DNA of 64,000 nt from assembly GCA_963739385.1 (NCBI GenBank), contig CAVUAI010000035.1, positions 1 to 64,000 of the forward strand. The letters are read 5' to 3'. The notes under the pieces are model-generated. The model did no database searches, was not told the origin of the DNA, and saw only the letters and a program-made list of their open reading frames with translations. Position 1 is the first letter of the stretch, and every line of letters starts with the position of its first letter. Shown piece by piece: positions 1 through 9,188 of this stretch. Origin of the DNA: VAZQ01 sp963739385. GTDB taxonomy: Bacteria > Pseudomonadota > Alphaproteobacteria > Rhizobiales > Xanthobacteraceae. The translations under genes and the position numbers were made by a program.

Positions 1-55
1 GGTCCCGCTTTGCGGGACAGTTCGGCGGCTTGGCTAAGGTGGATTCTGGGTTCGA

Positions 56-937
56 TTACGCCGCCAATTTCTCCTCGTTTGCCTGCCTAGCATAGACCTC
101 GTCGGGCGTTCTGCCGCCGAAGGCCGAGTGGGGTCGATCGGTGTTATAGAAGCCGATCCAACATCCGATCCCAGTTCTTGCCTCACTGCCAGTCTCGAAT
201 GCATTGAGGAAGACGCATTCATATTTCAGCGATCGCCACAGCCGCTCGATGAAGACATTGTCCATCCAGCGGCCACGGCCGTCCATCGAGATGCGAATGT
301 CGGCATCCCTCAAAGTGTTCGTGAACGCAAAGCTCGTGAACTGCGAGCCTTGATCCGTGTTGAAGATCTCGGGCTTGCCGAAGCGGGCGATTGCCTCCTC
401 TAACGCCGTGACACAGAAGTCAGCATCCATCGTATTCGATAGTCTCCACGCCAGAAGCTTTCGGCTGAACCAGTCCATGATCACCACGAGGTAGAGGAAG
501 CCACGCCGCATCGGGATATAGGTCACATCTGCGCACCAGACTTGGTTCGGCCGGTTGATGGTCAGATGGCGAAGCAGGTATGGCCATGTCTGGTGCTGTG
601 GATGCGGTTCGCTCGTCTTCGGGCGCTGGTAGATCGGCGCCAAGCCCATCTTGCTCATCAGCCGACGGACGCGATGGCGCCCAACGCACCAGCCGTTGCG
701 TCGCAGATGCCATGCCATCTGCCGCGAGCCGTACCAAGGTGTCTCCAGGAACTGCTCATCTAAGAGACGCATCAACCTGAGCGTCTCTTTGCTCTCCACT
801 GCCGGCTCACGGTAGAACGACGAACGACTGATCGACGCCAGCTCACATTGGCGCACAATCGAGAGCCGTGGATGACCGGGGTCGATCATCGTCTTCCTCC
901 GATCCAGGCTCAGCGATCGAAGGCTTTCGACAAAAAA
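56..937 (-). CDS. IS3-family transposase OrfB (DDE integrase domain)
   Basis: This is the rve-type catalytic subunit. The HTH_21 region (YGSRQMAWHLRRNGW) is followed by the integrase core. The catalytic triad is visible as D in WCADVTYIP, D in NTDQGSQFTS and E in FIERLWRSLKYE. The tail reads FYNTDRPHSAFGGRTPDEVY, as in IS2/IS407-like elements. Position 937 is where the OrfA ribosome would enter this frame by -1 slippage. An internal ATG at 889 (MIDPGHPRLS) could give OrfB alone. No stops or frameshifts are seen. Confidence 0.93.
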   Translation of the reverse strand, partial: FFVESLRSLSLDRRKTMIDPGHPRLSIVRQCELASISRSSFYREPAVESKETLRLMRLLDEQFLETPWYGSRQMAWHLRRNGWCVGRHRVRRLMSKMGLAPIYQRPKTSEPHPQHQTWPYLLRHLTINRPNQVWCADVTYIPMRRGFLYLVVIMDWFSRKLLAWRLSNTMDADFCVTALEEAIARFGKPEIFNTDQGSQFTSFAFTNTLRDADIRISMDGRGRWMDNVFIERLWRSLKYECVFLNAFETGSEARTGIGCWIGFYNTDRPHSAFGGRTPDEVYARQANEEKLAA

Positions 938-1191
938 TCTCTCTCCACAACGAGCTGACCAATCTTCGCGTGAAGCCTCGTCAGCTCGGCGTCCCGGCTC
1001 TGCTCGCGCGCGCTGCCCTTCTCGTCGAAGACCTTGGCCAGCTTCTCGATCGCCTCTCGCTTCCAAGCTGCAATCTGGGTTGGATGCAGTTCGTGCTTGG
1101 TCGCCAGCTCCGCAACCGTCTCGTGGCCCTTGATCGCCTCAAGCGCGACCTTCGCTTTGAACTCAGCCGAAAACCGTCTCCGCGTCCTCAT
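910..1191 (-). CDS. IS3-family transposase OrfA (helix-turn-helix subunit)
   Basis: This 93-residue protein has the IS3 OrfA layout. Residues 1-50 form an HTH_Tnp_1 DNA-binding domain (it opens MRTRRRFSAEFKAKVALEAI, with HPTQIAAWK as recognition helix). Residues 55-90 form a leucine-zipper-like coiled coil ending VVERDFLSKAF. It binds the terminal repeats and provides the N-terminus of the OrfAB transposase. Its 3' end overlaps orfB in the -1 frame at a T-rich slippery site. Confidence 0.92.
   Translation of the reverse strand: MRTRRRFSAEFKAKVALEAIKGHETVAELATKHELHPTQIAAWKREAIEKLAKVFDEKGSAREQSRDAELTRLHAKIGQLVVERDFLSKAFDR
931..937 (-). other. Programmed -1 frameshift heptamer of the first IS3 element
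   Basis: Read on the minus strand the site is T TTT TTG in the OrfA frame, the X XXY YYZ pattern used by IS3 elements to make OrfAB. OrfA stops about 20 bases further on, and the OrfB frame is open through this point. Confidence 0.7.
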
Positions 1192-1469
1192 GGTGGATTA
1201 CCCTCTTCATAGCCAAATCCACCTTAACCGCCTGTCTCAGGAAACAGGACCACCTCTCCCCATCTGCGACATAGGCCGGAACGAAATCCCGCAGCGCAGC
1301 AGCTCCTGCCGTAGCAGAGGGGTGCTAGCCTTCAATCGAAAGCACTCTACTAAGCCATCGCTCGGAAACCAGGCCGCTTCCCTTTGCCACTGGTCCGGCG
1401 GGTGTGATCGCTTGCAACCGATCTCGCCGTAATCTTCTATGCCGGTGGTCCAATCGAGGAGGAAACCCG

Positions 1470-2999
1470 ATGACCAGCCAACTCACAGATGAGGAGATTG
1501 CCGTACTGATGCCGTCCGAATTAGTGCAGCATCAGACGCCAATACCGACGCAAATCGTCTCGAGCGATGAGTTCTATCCCGACCCGCAGAACGAGCGGCA
1601 GCGCGAAGTTGAGGCGCGGTTGCTTGCAATGGCCGACGACCTGGGCGGCAAGCAGGGCCTCGACCGCCGCCGCTTCTTCCAGAGCGCCGCCGGCATGGCT
1701 GCCTCGTTCGTGGCAATGAACGAGGTCTATGGCCCGCTGTTCGAGGTGAGCAAGGCGGAAGCTGCGACGCCGGCGATGGCCCAGGAGCGCGCCAACGCGC
1801 TCAAGGACCAGTTCATCATGGACATGCACACCCACTTCCTGCGTGACGACACGCGCATCATGACCTTCGTCAACATGCGCGCCGCGGTCGGCAAGGCCGG
1901 CTGGAATAAACAGCTGGCCGAGAAGGACCAGACCATCGAGGATCTTAAATTCGACAACTACAAGAAGGAGATGTTCCTCGACAGCGACACCAAGATGTCG
2001 CTGGTCTCGTCGGCGCCGTCCGACGTGCCGGCCGACTGGTTCCTGACCAACGCAATGGCGGCAGCCGCGCGCGACAAGGTCAACAAGGAAGCCGGCTCGC
2101 GGCGGATGTTCGCGCACGCCATCTTCACGCCTGGCCAGCCGAACTGGCTGGAGAACCTGGAAAAGGACCTCACCGAGGGCAAGCCGGACTCGATCAAGGG
2201 CTATACGATCGGCGACAACACCCATAAGAACATAAGCCGCTATCCGTGGCGGATGGACGACGAGAAGGTCGCCTACAAGGGCTACGAGCTGGCGCTCAAG
2301 CACGGCATCAAGAACGTCTGCGTGCACAAGGGCCTGTTCGCGCCGAGCGTCGAGAAGCAATTCCCGCACCTGCGCGGCTATTGCGACGTCGCCGACGTCG
2401 GGCAGGCGGCAAAGGATTGGCCGCAGCTCAACTTCATCATTTACCACTCGGCCTACCGCCACGTCGGCGGCGACCCGAAGGTGGCACGCGCTGAGTTCGA
2501 GCGCACCGGCCAAATCGCCTGGACCAGCGACCTCGCTGACATCCCGGAGCAATACGGGGTGAGCAACGTCTACGGCGACGTCGGGCAGCTGTTCGCGACA
2601 ACGCTCGTGGCCGAGCCGAACGTGTGCGCCGCGTTGATGGGCACGCTGACCAAAGGGCTCGGCGCCGACCACGTCTGCTGGGGGACGGACGCCCTGTGGA
2701 CCGGCTCGCCGCAATGGCAGATCGAGGGCCTGCGGCGGCTCGAAATCCCCGAGGATATGCAGAAGAAGCACGGCTTCAAGCCGCTCGGCGCGGCCGATGG
2801 CCCAGTTAAGACCGCCATCTTCGGTGGCAATAACGCCAAGCTCTACAACATCCAGCCCAAGCGGGCGATGCTCGATCTGAAGGGTGACGGCATTTCCAAG
2901 CTGAAGGAAGCTTACGAGAGATCGGGGCCGGAGCGTTCCAACCTGCGGTACGGCTATGTGGTGCCGAACGGGCCCGTAGATTACTCCTTGTTCGCGTGA
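1470..2999 (+). CDS. Tat-exported amidohydrolase-family protein
   Basis: The product is 509 residues. The start is the ATG just after AGGAGG at 1457-1462; the frame is open upstream to 1404 without a better ribosome site. An N-terminal region of about 60 residues precedes a twin-arginine-like signal (DRRRFFQSAAGMAASFVAM, 65-83). The TIM-barrel amidohydrolase-2 domain begins with the metal-binding HTH at 120-122 (MDMHTHFL). Candidate ligands follow in YHSAYRH and WGTDALW (Asp407). It is probably a periplasmic metal-dependent hydrolase or decarboxylase; the substrate cannot be inferred. IS elements flank it on both sides, so its native neighbours are lost. Confidence 0.85.
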   Translation: MTSQLTDEEIAVLMPSELVQHQTPIPTQIVSSDEFYPDPQNERQREVEARLLAMADDLGGKQGLDRRRFFQSAAGMAASFVAMNEVYGPLFEVSKAEAATPAMAQERANALKDQFIMDMHTHFLRDDTRIMTFVNMRAAVGKAGWNKQLAEKDQTIEDLKFDNYKKEMFLDSDTKMSLVSSAPSDVPADWFLTNAMAAAARDKVNKEAGSRRMFAHAIFTPGQPNWLENLEKDLTEGKPDSIKGYTIGDNTHKNISRYPWRMDDEKVAYKGYELALKHGIKNVCVHKGLFAPSVEKQFPHLRGYCDVADVGQAAKDWPQLNFIIYHSAYRHVGGDPKVARAEFERTGQIAWTSDLADIPEQYGVSNVYGDVGQLFATTLVAEPNVCAALMGTLTKGLGADHVCWGTDALWTGSPQWQIEGLRRLEIPEDMQKKHGFKPLGAADGPVKTAIFGGNNAKLYNIQPKRAMLDLKGDGISKLKEAYERSGPERSNLRYGYVVPNGPVDYSLFA

Positions 3000-3214
3000 C
3001 GACTTAACGATGCGGCGACGGTAGCTGCAGGCAGCGAACCGTCGCCGCAAATTGCACAGGCTCCACGGCCGCCGTGCTGCCGACCCGGCTTGCCGCGCCG
3101 ATGAGCTGATCGAGCAATTCATTTCAATCGCGGAGTCGTTCGTTGCGGTGCAAGAGTCCGGAATTGGCACTTTTGAGCCATGGACCGATGTCCGCTCTAC
3201 GACCGCTTTCGAGG
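3000..3214. other. Non-coding spacer before the IS30 element
   Basis: No open frame with coding character is visible between the amidohydrolase stop and the IS30 left repeat. Confidence 0.5.
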
Positions 3215-4437
3215 GGTGATCTCAACCGATCGACGCAACACCTTCTAATCTTGCTGGATAAGGAGGTGGCAGATGGTGACGTCACGGATATTGTTCACGG
3301 CGAAGCAGAAGGATGAACTTTGGGAGCGCTGGAAGAACGGACAAAGTGTGTTAGCCATCTCCCGGGCGCTGGAAAGGAGGAACAAGACCGGCGTCCAGCG
3401 GATCGTGGCTCTCAATGGAGGGATCGCTCCGGCGCCGCGTTGCAGAGCTGTGGCGGCATTGAAGCTTGAGGAGCGCGAAGAGATTTCCCGTGGGATTGCG
3501 GCCGGCCGGTCGGTCCGTCGGATCGCACGAGGTCTCAAACGATCGCCATCGACGATAAGCCGGGAGCTTCGACGCAACGGCGGTTCGCAGACTTACCGTG
3601 CAAACCGGGCCGAGAGGAGCGCCTGGGAGCGGGCGCTGCGCCCTAAGCCTTGTCGCCTGGCGCTCCATGGGGAGTTACGATGGCGCGTGGCGCAGAAGCT
3701 TGCGCTGCAATGGTCGCCAGAGCAGATCTCCGGTTGGCTGAAGCAGCAGTTCCCGACCGACCGAGACATGCGGATATCTCACGAAGCGATCTATCGCAGT
3801 CTCTTTGTTCAGACGCGCGGCGTGCTGAAGAAGGAGCTGACGGCACAGTTGCGTACAAGGCGGCAGATGCGTCACGTCAAAGGCGGCAAGGCCAAGAATG
3901 GACAGGGGCACATACTCGATATGGTCTCTATCCGCGAGCGACCCGCCGAGGCCGAGGATCGCGCAGTTCCTGGCCATTGGGAAGGAGATCTTCTTACCGG
4001 AGCAAGCGACACGCACATCGTGACGCTCGTCGAACGCCACAGCCGCTTTACGATGCTCGTTAAGCTTCCAAGGAAGGACACGACGACTGTGGTTGCCACG
4101 CTCGCTAAGCACATCCGCAAATTGCCCGAGCAGCTACGACGCTCCCTGACGTGGGACCAAGGCAAGGAGATGTCTGGCCACAAACGCTTCACGGTTGCCA
4201 CCAACGTGCAGGTTTACTTCTGTGATCCGCGCAGTCCATGGCAGCGTGGCAGCAACGAGAACACCAACGGCCTGCTGCGACAGTACTTCCCGAGAGGAAC
4301 CGATCTCTCGCGCTTCTCCCAGGCCTACCTCAATGGCATTGCTCTGAGGCTCAATCAACGCCCGCGAAAGACCTTGGCCTTCGAAACCCCTGCCAATAGA
4401 CTGCAACTGGTGTTGCACTCGACCGATTGAACTCACC
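3215..4437 (+). mobile_element. IS30-family insertion sequence
   Basis: Imperfect inverted repeats of about 28 bp bound the element. The left end (3215-3242) begins GGTGATCTCAACCGATCGAC. The reverse complement of 4409-4437 begins GGTGAGTTCAATCGGTCGAG. Both end CAACACC. One intact transposase fills the interior. Any target duplication would be only 2-3 bp and is not obvious. Confidence 0.9.
3273..4430 (+). CDS. IS30-family transposase
   Basis: The 385-residue protein has an N-terminal helix-turn-helix region (LWERWKNGQSVLAISRAL), then the IS30 signature HTH (GRSVRRIARGLKRSPSTISR, about 73-92). The DDE catalytic core shows D in HWEGDLL, D in TWDQGKEM and E in SNENTNGLLRQYFPRG. IS30 enzymes cut and join the inverted repeats through a circular intermediate. 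The gene is full length for the family, and its 3' end overlaps the right inverted repeat. Confidence 0.95.
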   Translation: MVTSRILFTAKQKDELWERWKNGQSVLAISRALERRNKTGVQRIVALNGGIAPAPRCRAVAALKLEEREEISRGIAAGRSVRRIARGLKRSPSTISRELRRNGGSQTYRANRAERSAWERALRPKPCRLALHGELRWRVAQKLALQWSPEQISGWLKQQFPTDRDMRISHEAIYRSLFVQTRGVLKKELTAQLRTRRQMRHVKGGKAKNGQGHILDMVSIRERPAEAEDRAVPGHWEGDLLTGASDTHIVTLVERHSRFTMLVKLPRKDTTTVVATLAKHIRKLPEQLRRSLTWDQGKEMSGHKRFTVATNVQVYFCDPRSPWQRGSNENTNGLLRQYFPRGTDLSRFSQAYLNGIALRLNQRPRKTLAFETPANRLQLVLHSTD

Positions 4438-4505
4438 AGGGTAATCCGGACATTGCGCGGATATCGTCGAATGACGGACTTTGACCCCATAGCCGACGTG
4501 CCCAA

Positions 4506-5441
4506 TTACAGTCGCAGCCCCATCGCCATCAGCCTCGAGCAATCCATGAATAGTTTCGCGAGCGGACTGATGGCACGATTTTTTAGGGTCATGAGCGCGA
4601 TCTGTCGGGACAGCCCCTCAAACGGAACGTCGAGAACCTTGAGCGGCAGGTGCGCGGCAAGGCGGGCCATTTCCACCGCTTGCATCGACAGGAATCGGCC
4701 AGAAGCCAGCAGGTGACGTGCTAAGCGCATCGAGAAGGTCCGAACCTGAGCGCAGGGTGGCGTCAGGCCGCTTGCACGGAAGGCTTCGGCGATATGAAAG
4801 GCCGCGATGCTGTCGGGCGGCGGAAGCACCCAAGGCTCGCCCATCAGGTCGGACAATGCGAGCTTGCGCGCCCGCGCCCATTTGCTCTTCGCGCCCGCCA
4901 TGACGACCTGACGCTCGTTGAAAAGAATCTCGGTCTCGATCACCGTGTCCTTGGGCAGAATTGGCGTCGCGCCGATCGCCACCTCAATGTTGCGATCGGG
5001 CAATTCACGGCCGATCAACGTGGCCGTGTCGGCGGTGACGACGTGAAACACGATGCGCGGATACTTCCGCGACAAGCGCTCGATTACGGACGGCACGAAG
5101 CCCGTGGCCCCGGCCTCGGTGCTTCCGATGCGCAGCTCACCGGCCGTCGGATCCGACAGGAACTGCAGTTCCTTCACGCCGTGTCGCAGATCGTCGAACA
5201 CGGCGACGCCGCACTTGATCAGCGCGCGGCCGTAGGAGGTCGGCTCGACGCCGTGCGGGCTGCGGTCGAACAAGGGCTGCCCAACCGCATGCTCCAGGTC
5301 GGCGATCGCTCTCGAGATCACTGGCTGCGAGACCGAAAGCTCGCCCGCGGCTTTGCCCATGGTACCGGTCCGCGCGACGGTAAGAAGGATGTGAAGGTCG
5401 CGCAGCTTGATGCGGCGCCCGATTCGGTCGACCCAGTCCAT
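4506..5441 (-). CDS. LysR-family transcriptional regulator
   Basis: This is a 311-residue LTTR of normal length. The winged HTH covers about residues 12-72 (LRDLHILLTVARTGTMGKAA, then LSVSQPVISRAIADLE). The effector-binding PBP-like domain runs from about 95 to 305 (GELRIGSTEAG onward). It is divergent from the Bug gene at 5552 with a 110-bp intergenic space, the usual layout when an LTTR controls its neighbour. The ligand is unknown; a carboxylate is a guess from the neighbour. Confidence 0.92.
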   Translation of the reverse strand: MDWVDRIGRRIKLRDLHILLTVARTGTMGKAAGELSVSQPVISRAIADLEHAVGQPLFDRSPHGVEPTSYGRALIKCGVAVFDDLRHGVKELQFLSDPTAGELRIGSTEAGATGFVPSVIERLSRKYPRIVFHVVTADTATLIGRELPDRNIEVAIGATPILPKDTVIETEILFNERQVVMAGAKSKWARARKLALSDLMGEPWVLPPPDSIAAFHIAEAFRASGLTPPCAQVRTFSMRLARHLLASGRFLSMQAVEMARLAAHLPLKVLDVPFEGLSRQIALMTLKNRAISPLAKLFMDCSRLMAMGLRL

Positions 5442-5551
5442 CGTGACCTCATTTATGAATAGCTATGAGTACATGACCAGACAGAATGATGTATCTATGG
5501 CTGGATAGCGCTACGCTGGGGGACAGATCAACCATCTGATGCGAGGGTGGC

Positions 5552-6528
5552 ATGAGACGACAGGGACGAGTCTCGATCCTGACCATTCTGCCGGCACTCG
5601 CCGCCGCATTCCTGCCCGCCGCGACCGCAGCGGCAGCCGACTATCCGGCAAAGCCTGTGCGGCTCATCACACAGGGCGCGGCCGGCAGCGGCCCAGATGT
5701 CATAGCGCGCATCCTCGCGGCGCATCTCGCGAAACGTCGGGGCCAGCAGGTGCTCGTGGTAAATCACGCGGGCGGCGGCGGCGTGCTTGCCGGCCGTGCA
5801 GCGGCGACGGCGGATCCTGACGGTTACACGCTATATGTGCCGACCATCACGACATTCGTGATCATGCCGGAGATCCAGCCGAGCCTTCCTTTCGATCTCG
5901 ATCGGGACTTTGCGCCGATCGGGTTCTTCGCCGAGACGCCGATGATGATCGCCGCGGCGCCCACGCTCGGCATCAACACGTTACCGGACTTGGTGCATGT
6001 TGCGAACAGCCGGCCGAAGGAATTGCTCTATGCGGCGAACAACCGCGGCTCGCTGCATCTGGCGAGCGAACTGTTTCGGCGCGAACCGGTTCCGACCTGA
6101 CCTTCGTGCCGTATCAGGGCGTCGCTGCGGGACTGCAGGACCTCATGGGCGGCCGAATTTCCGTGATCATCGAAAGCGTTGGCGCGCTGACCGGCGCCGT
6201 GCAATCGGGCTTTGTCACGCCGCTTGCGGTCGCCTCGGCAACGCGATTGCCGAGCTTGCCTGAGTTGCCGACCGTTGCCGAAACAGTGCCCGACTTCACC
6301 GCGATCGGCTGGTTCGTGCTGATGGCGCCGCGTCGAACTCCGGACGCGATCGTCCGGAAGGTGAACGAGGATCTCAACGCGGTTCTTGGCGAAGCAGAGT
6401 TGCGGCAGCGGCTGCAGGAGGTCGGTGCGTTCGTGCGGACGATGTCGCCCGACGAGACGGCCACATTCATACGTCGTGAGCAGGAGAACTGGCGGCCGCT
6501 CGTAAGGCAGGTTGGATTGACGCAATAG
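5552..6528 (+). pseudogene. Bug/TctC-family periplasmic binding protein, frameshifted
   Basis: The gene starts with a signal peptide (ILPALAAAFLPAATAAAA) and the family opening YPAKPVRLITQGAAGSGPD. It continues normally to LHLASELFRRE near 6085, where the frame shifts. The rest (DLTFVPYQGVAAGLQDLMGG to the stop at 6528) lies in another frame. Adding one A to GCGAACC near 6084-6086 would restore one 325-residue protein, so this is a one-base deletion or a sequencing error. Bug proteins bind small carboxylates for tripartite transporters or signalling. It is divergent from the LysR gene. Confidence 0.85.
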
Positions 6529-6571
6529 GCGCCAGGGGCAGGCCGGCTGGATTCACTGCTATAGATCAAAC

Positions 6572-6925
6572 ATGAGTGCTAAATTTCCCTCGCCAGACAG
6601 GCTGCTTAGTACGGCGTTCGCGTTCCGGCAATCTCAGGTCCTGCTCGCGGCTGTCGCGCTTGGGGTCTTTCCAGCATTGCGCAACGGCGCGCTTCGGCTT
6701 GACGCGCTGGTCAACAAGCTCGCGCTGCACGGCCGCGGAGCGCGTGACTTTCTCGATGCGCTGGTGTCGCTCGATCTGCTCGGGCGCGATGCCAACGGCC
6801 ACTACCACAATGTGCCCGAATGCGCCGCCCATCTCGATCCCGACCAGTCGACCTATGTCGGTGGCGTACTTGAGTACCTTGGTGGGTCCAACTATCAGGC
6901 CTGGAGCAGGCTTGCGGCTGCGACC
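6572..6925 (+). pseudogene. Truncated methyltransferase (N-terminal dimerisation domain only)
   Basis: About 118 residues match the winged-helix dimerisation domain of class I O-methyltransferases (LLSTAFAFRQSQVLLAAVAL, GVFPALRNGALRLDALV, LDALVSLDLLGRD, and the TYVGGVLEYLGGS linker). The SAM-binding domain is absent. From about 6925 the sequence becomes part of a recombinase gene in another frame. The original frame continues as low-quality sequence to 7036. The truncation is a genuine junction, not an end of sequence. Confidence 0.75.
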
Positions 6926-6929
6926 GGCG

Positions 6930-7656
6930 CTCGGCGACGCCCGCACAGGCACGCAACTTCCTTGACGCTGTGCGCGGCTTGTTCCGTTGGGCCCTTGAGA
7001 CGCGCCTGGTCCGAACCGATCCCACTCTTAGCGTGAAGAATCCCAAACGTCCGAAAGGAGACGGCTTCCGCCCTTGGACTGAGGAGGACGTCGCCGCCTA
7101 TGAGCGGCGCTGGCCGATTGGCACGCGGCAGCGAGTGTGGCTCGACGTACTGCTGTACACCGGGCTGCGCCGGGGTGACGCAGTGAGGATCGGCCGGCAG
7201 CATCTCCGTGAGGGCGTGGCGCAGATCAAGACCGAGAAGAGCGGCTTCACCGTCGAGGTGACCTTGCCGATCCTCCCCGTCCTGGCCACGACGCTGGCCG
7301 CCGGACCGTGCGGGGATCTCGCGTTCATCTACGGTGGGCTCGGCGAGCCGCTGACCAAGGAGTCGTTCGGCAATGTGTTCCGGGCCGCCTGCACGGCCGC
7401 TGGCGTACCAGGGTCGGCCCATGGGGTGCGCAAGATCGCGGCGACGCGGGCGGCCAATGCTGGGGCGACTGTGGCGCAGCTGGAGGCGATCTTCGGTTGG
7501 CAGGGCGGCACGATGGCTTCGCTCTACACTAGCGGCGCTGACCGTCGGCGGCTAGCGTCCGAAGCAATGCATAAGCTCGGTCCGCAGAACGATGCTCGAA
7601 CTTCTATTCCCTCACCTACGCATCAGGTGAGGGCGCCACGACAAAAACCCAAATGA
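6930..7656 (+). pseudogene. Tyrosine recombinase, catalytic domain only (5'-truncated integrase)
   Basis: The frame can be read from about 6930 (ATPAQARNFLDAVRGLFRWA) to a stop at 7656. It has the core-binding end and the full phage-integrase catalytic domain: Arg in LLYTGLRRGDAVRI, HGVRKIAATRAANAGA for the H-x-x-R box, and Tyr in GGTMASLYTS. The N-terminal arm-binding domain is missing. A GTG at 6970 is the first start, but there is no natural upstream region. It ends 22 bp before the outer att repeat, so it may be left from an earlier island at the same site. Confidence 0.8.
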
Positions 7657-7678
7657 AATCAACCCTCGGTTTTTGGAA

Positions 7679-7695
7679 TGGTGCGGTCGAGAGGA
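7679..7695. repeat. Distal attachment-site repeat of the island
   Basis: This is a 17-bp perfect copy of the tRNA-Leu 3' end found at 28728-28744; the bases on either side differ. TTGTAG motifs nearby (about 7756-7780) resemble TTGTAG copies beside the tRNA-side repeat and could be recombinase arm sites, which is a guess. Confidence 0.8.
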
Positions 7696-7736
7696 GACGA
7701 CTTTTCGCCGCCCAAGCCGCTGAAATTCAAAGACAT

Positions 7737-7880
7737 TTAGCGGTCGCGCGCCTCAGCTTTGTAGCCTTCGTTTGTAGCAAAGGCAATAGCTGAGCGTCGC
7801 TGCTCCTGCTGAACCTCGTCCCGATCTGCCCCGAGCTTGGTCCACATCTGCCCCACGAACGCCAGAGCGCTCGCAGGCAT
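7737..7880 (-). CDS. Small hypothetical protein (47 aa)
   Basis: The frame runs from ATG at 7880 to TAA at 7737-7739 and gives an amphipathic, charged peptide (MPASALAFVGQMWTKLGADR at the N-terminus, ending KAEARDR). It lies 15 bp downstream of the next minus-strand gene and could be its operon partner. No family is recognised. It could also be the tail of a decayed gene next to the att site. Confidence 0.35.
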   Translation of the reverse strand: MPASALAFVGQMWTKLGADRDEVQQEQRRSAIAFATNEGYKAEARDR

Positions 7881-7895
7881 TCGTCGGTCGCCGCC

Positions 7896-8135
7896 CTAGG
7901 GTTTCGGCGAGACGCGACCCGCTACACTGGCCTTGCTGATCTTTATTGCGCTTTCCGCATGCTGATCCTGAGGTGTGGTTACCACCAAATTCTCGGACCA
8001 CGTCGTCAGCTTCCGAAGTTCGCTAACGGTCGTTGCAGATACTCCGACGCCGGGGTCTGCCTCGACCCGCATCTTACCCGGCAAGCCACCAAGAGCTATG
8101 TGGAGCGCGGGAATGCTTTTGGGCTTGTATCGCAT
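7896..8135 (-). CDS. Hypothetical protein (79 aa)
   Basis: The ATG at 8135 is preceded on the minus strand by a GAGGGAG ribosome site. The sequence (MRYKPKSIPALHIALGGLPG at the N-terminus) is mixed basic and hydrophobic with no signal peptide, membrane segment or recognised domain. It is the first convincing frame inside the distal island end. The call rests on start context and reading-frame length only. Confidence 0.4.
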   Translation of the reverse strand: MRYKPKSIPALHIALGGLPGKMRVEADPGVGVSATTVSELRKLTTWSENLVVTTPQDQHAESAIKISKASVAGRVSPKP

Positions 8136-8439
8136 AGGGGCTCCCTCGCTGTTCGTTCAGGCTTTTTGGACCGTCTTCTGCACGGCATCGCATAGCGCGC
8201 CAAGACGCGCGTGATGAACTCCCCTCCCGCTTTGCGACGCGACCTGGCCGGTCGATTTGCCGTGGCTCAATTTGCGTAGGGCGGCGGCAGCGCCTTTGGA
8301 ACAGTCTGAATTATTCTTGGGTGCTGCCGAACCCGGCTTGAGGAGAACGATAGCACACCCCGGGGCGATCATGCATCTTAGGGTCTTGCAGGCTGTGGCA
8401 CGTCGAGCCGCTTGTCTGCGGTAGCTAGTCAACGGGTTC

Positions 8440-9085
8440 CGTTCAGGTCCCCCTCAGGTGCTTGTTGCTCCTCCTTCGAGTGTGTGCGTTCTGCGGTGGT
8501 TCGCGGCAGGACATCATGAGCTTCAGGTGGAGATGACAGCGCTCCTGCGCGCTCTTGGAAAGCAACCTGCCGCGTGCGGACCTTCTCAATCACTTCCGCC
8601 CAGGTCGAGGTCCTTGAGGGTGTAGCTGTTCGGTCCCGAGCCGCTATTTTTCTTCTCAGCGCTTGCACCGGTCCAGGTTCGGGTGCTGCTGACCATCCCT
8701 GAACCGGCGTGTCTTGGCTTTAAGGCTTCTCAAAGAGCTTCCTCCTCCCAGATTGAAGCCATTGCAGCAGACGCCCGAGCCCGACAGACCGTCTGTCTGC
8801 TGCAGAGCTTCTCAGCGACCTTTGCGAGAGCGCTTTTCAGAAGCAGCGCGCTTCACCTGGAGTTTGGCAACGGGCGGGTCTCTCGGCCTCGCTGCGACCG
8901 GCAGATCGCTGATAGGCAATCTGGGGCTGCTGAACACTGGTCGATGCGAAATCTGTGGGCAGGCCGAGCATTTGAACGTGTGCCGCTCAATGCAATCTCC
9001 GAAGTGGGAGCACCCCGCAGGTCCACCTGCATTAGACGCATCTCAGTGTCACAGGCTAAGTCATCGCAGTTCTCTACCGCACGGC
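8440..9085 (-). pseudogene. Decayed copy of the zinc-ribbon gene at 24653-25378
   Basis: On the minus strand, in shifting frames, one can read EMRLMQVDLRGAP, then ERHTFKCSACPQISHRPVF, and later TSTWAEVIEKVRTRQVAFQE. These match in order the intact copy near 25370 (EMRLMGVSLTDTP, ERHTFKCSTCSHISRRLVL, and RTWAEVVEDLRRRQAALSE). Several indels separate the segments, so no product is expected. It lies back to back with the TIR gene. Confidence 0.6.
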
Positions 9086-9188
9086 ACCGCGCGCCATGGT
9101 CCTCGTTCCTGCCAATCCTTGCCGCTTCAGGTTGATTTTCGATACCCCAATCGGTAACGTGCATCTACGGTGGACCGGGGGTCGCACG

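Larger units (their letters stand above)
1..1252 (-). mobile_element. IS3-family insertion sequence
   Basis: The element carries orfA and orfB on the minus strand. Its ends are imperfect inverted repeats: the first 40-50 bases match the reverse complement of about 1208-1252, with a shared core AAGGTGGATT and outer bases GGTCC. The outermost T of the left end seems to lie just before the window, so the target duplication cannot be checked. Both frames are intact, so the element may be active. Confidence 0.9.

Noticed and set aside
1521..3170. Long minus-strand open frame opposite the amidohydrolase
   Set aside because: Antisense shadow of a gene with recognisable motifs and a good ribosome site; its translation is repetitive Leu/Val/Asp/Arg with no domain.
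3209..4440. Target-site duplication around the IS30 element
   Set aside because: Flanks (GAG and AGG) do not give a clear match of the expected 2-3 bp.
8157..8432. Minus-strand 91-codon frame upstream of the 7896-8135 gene
   Set aside because: Low complexity in Lys/Ala/Gly with no start context; could be decayed but not supportable.
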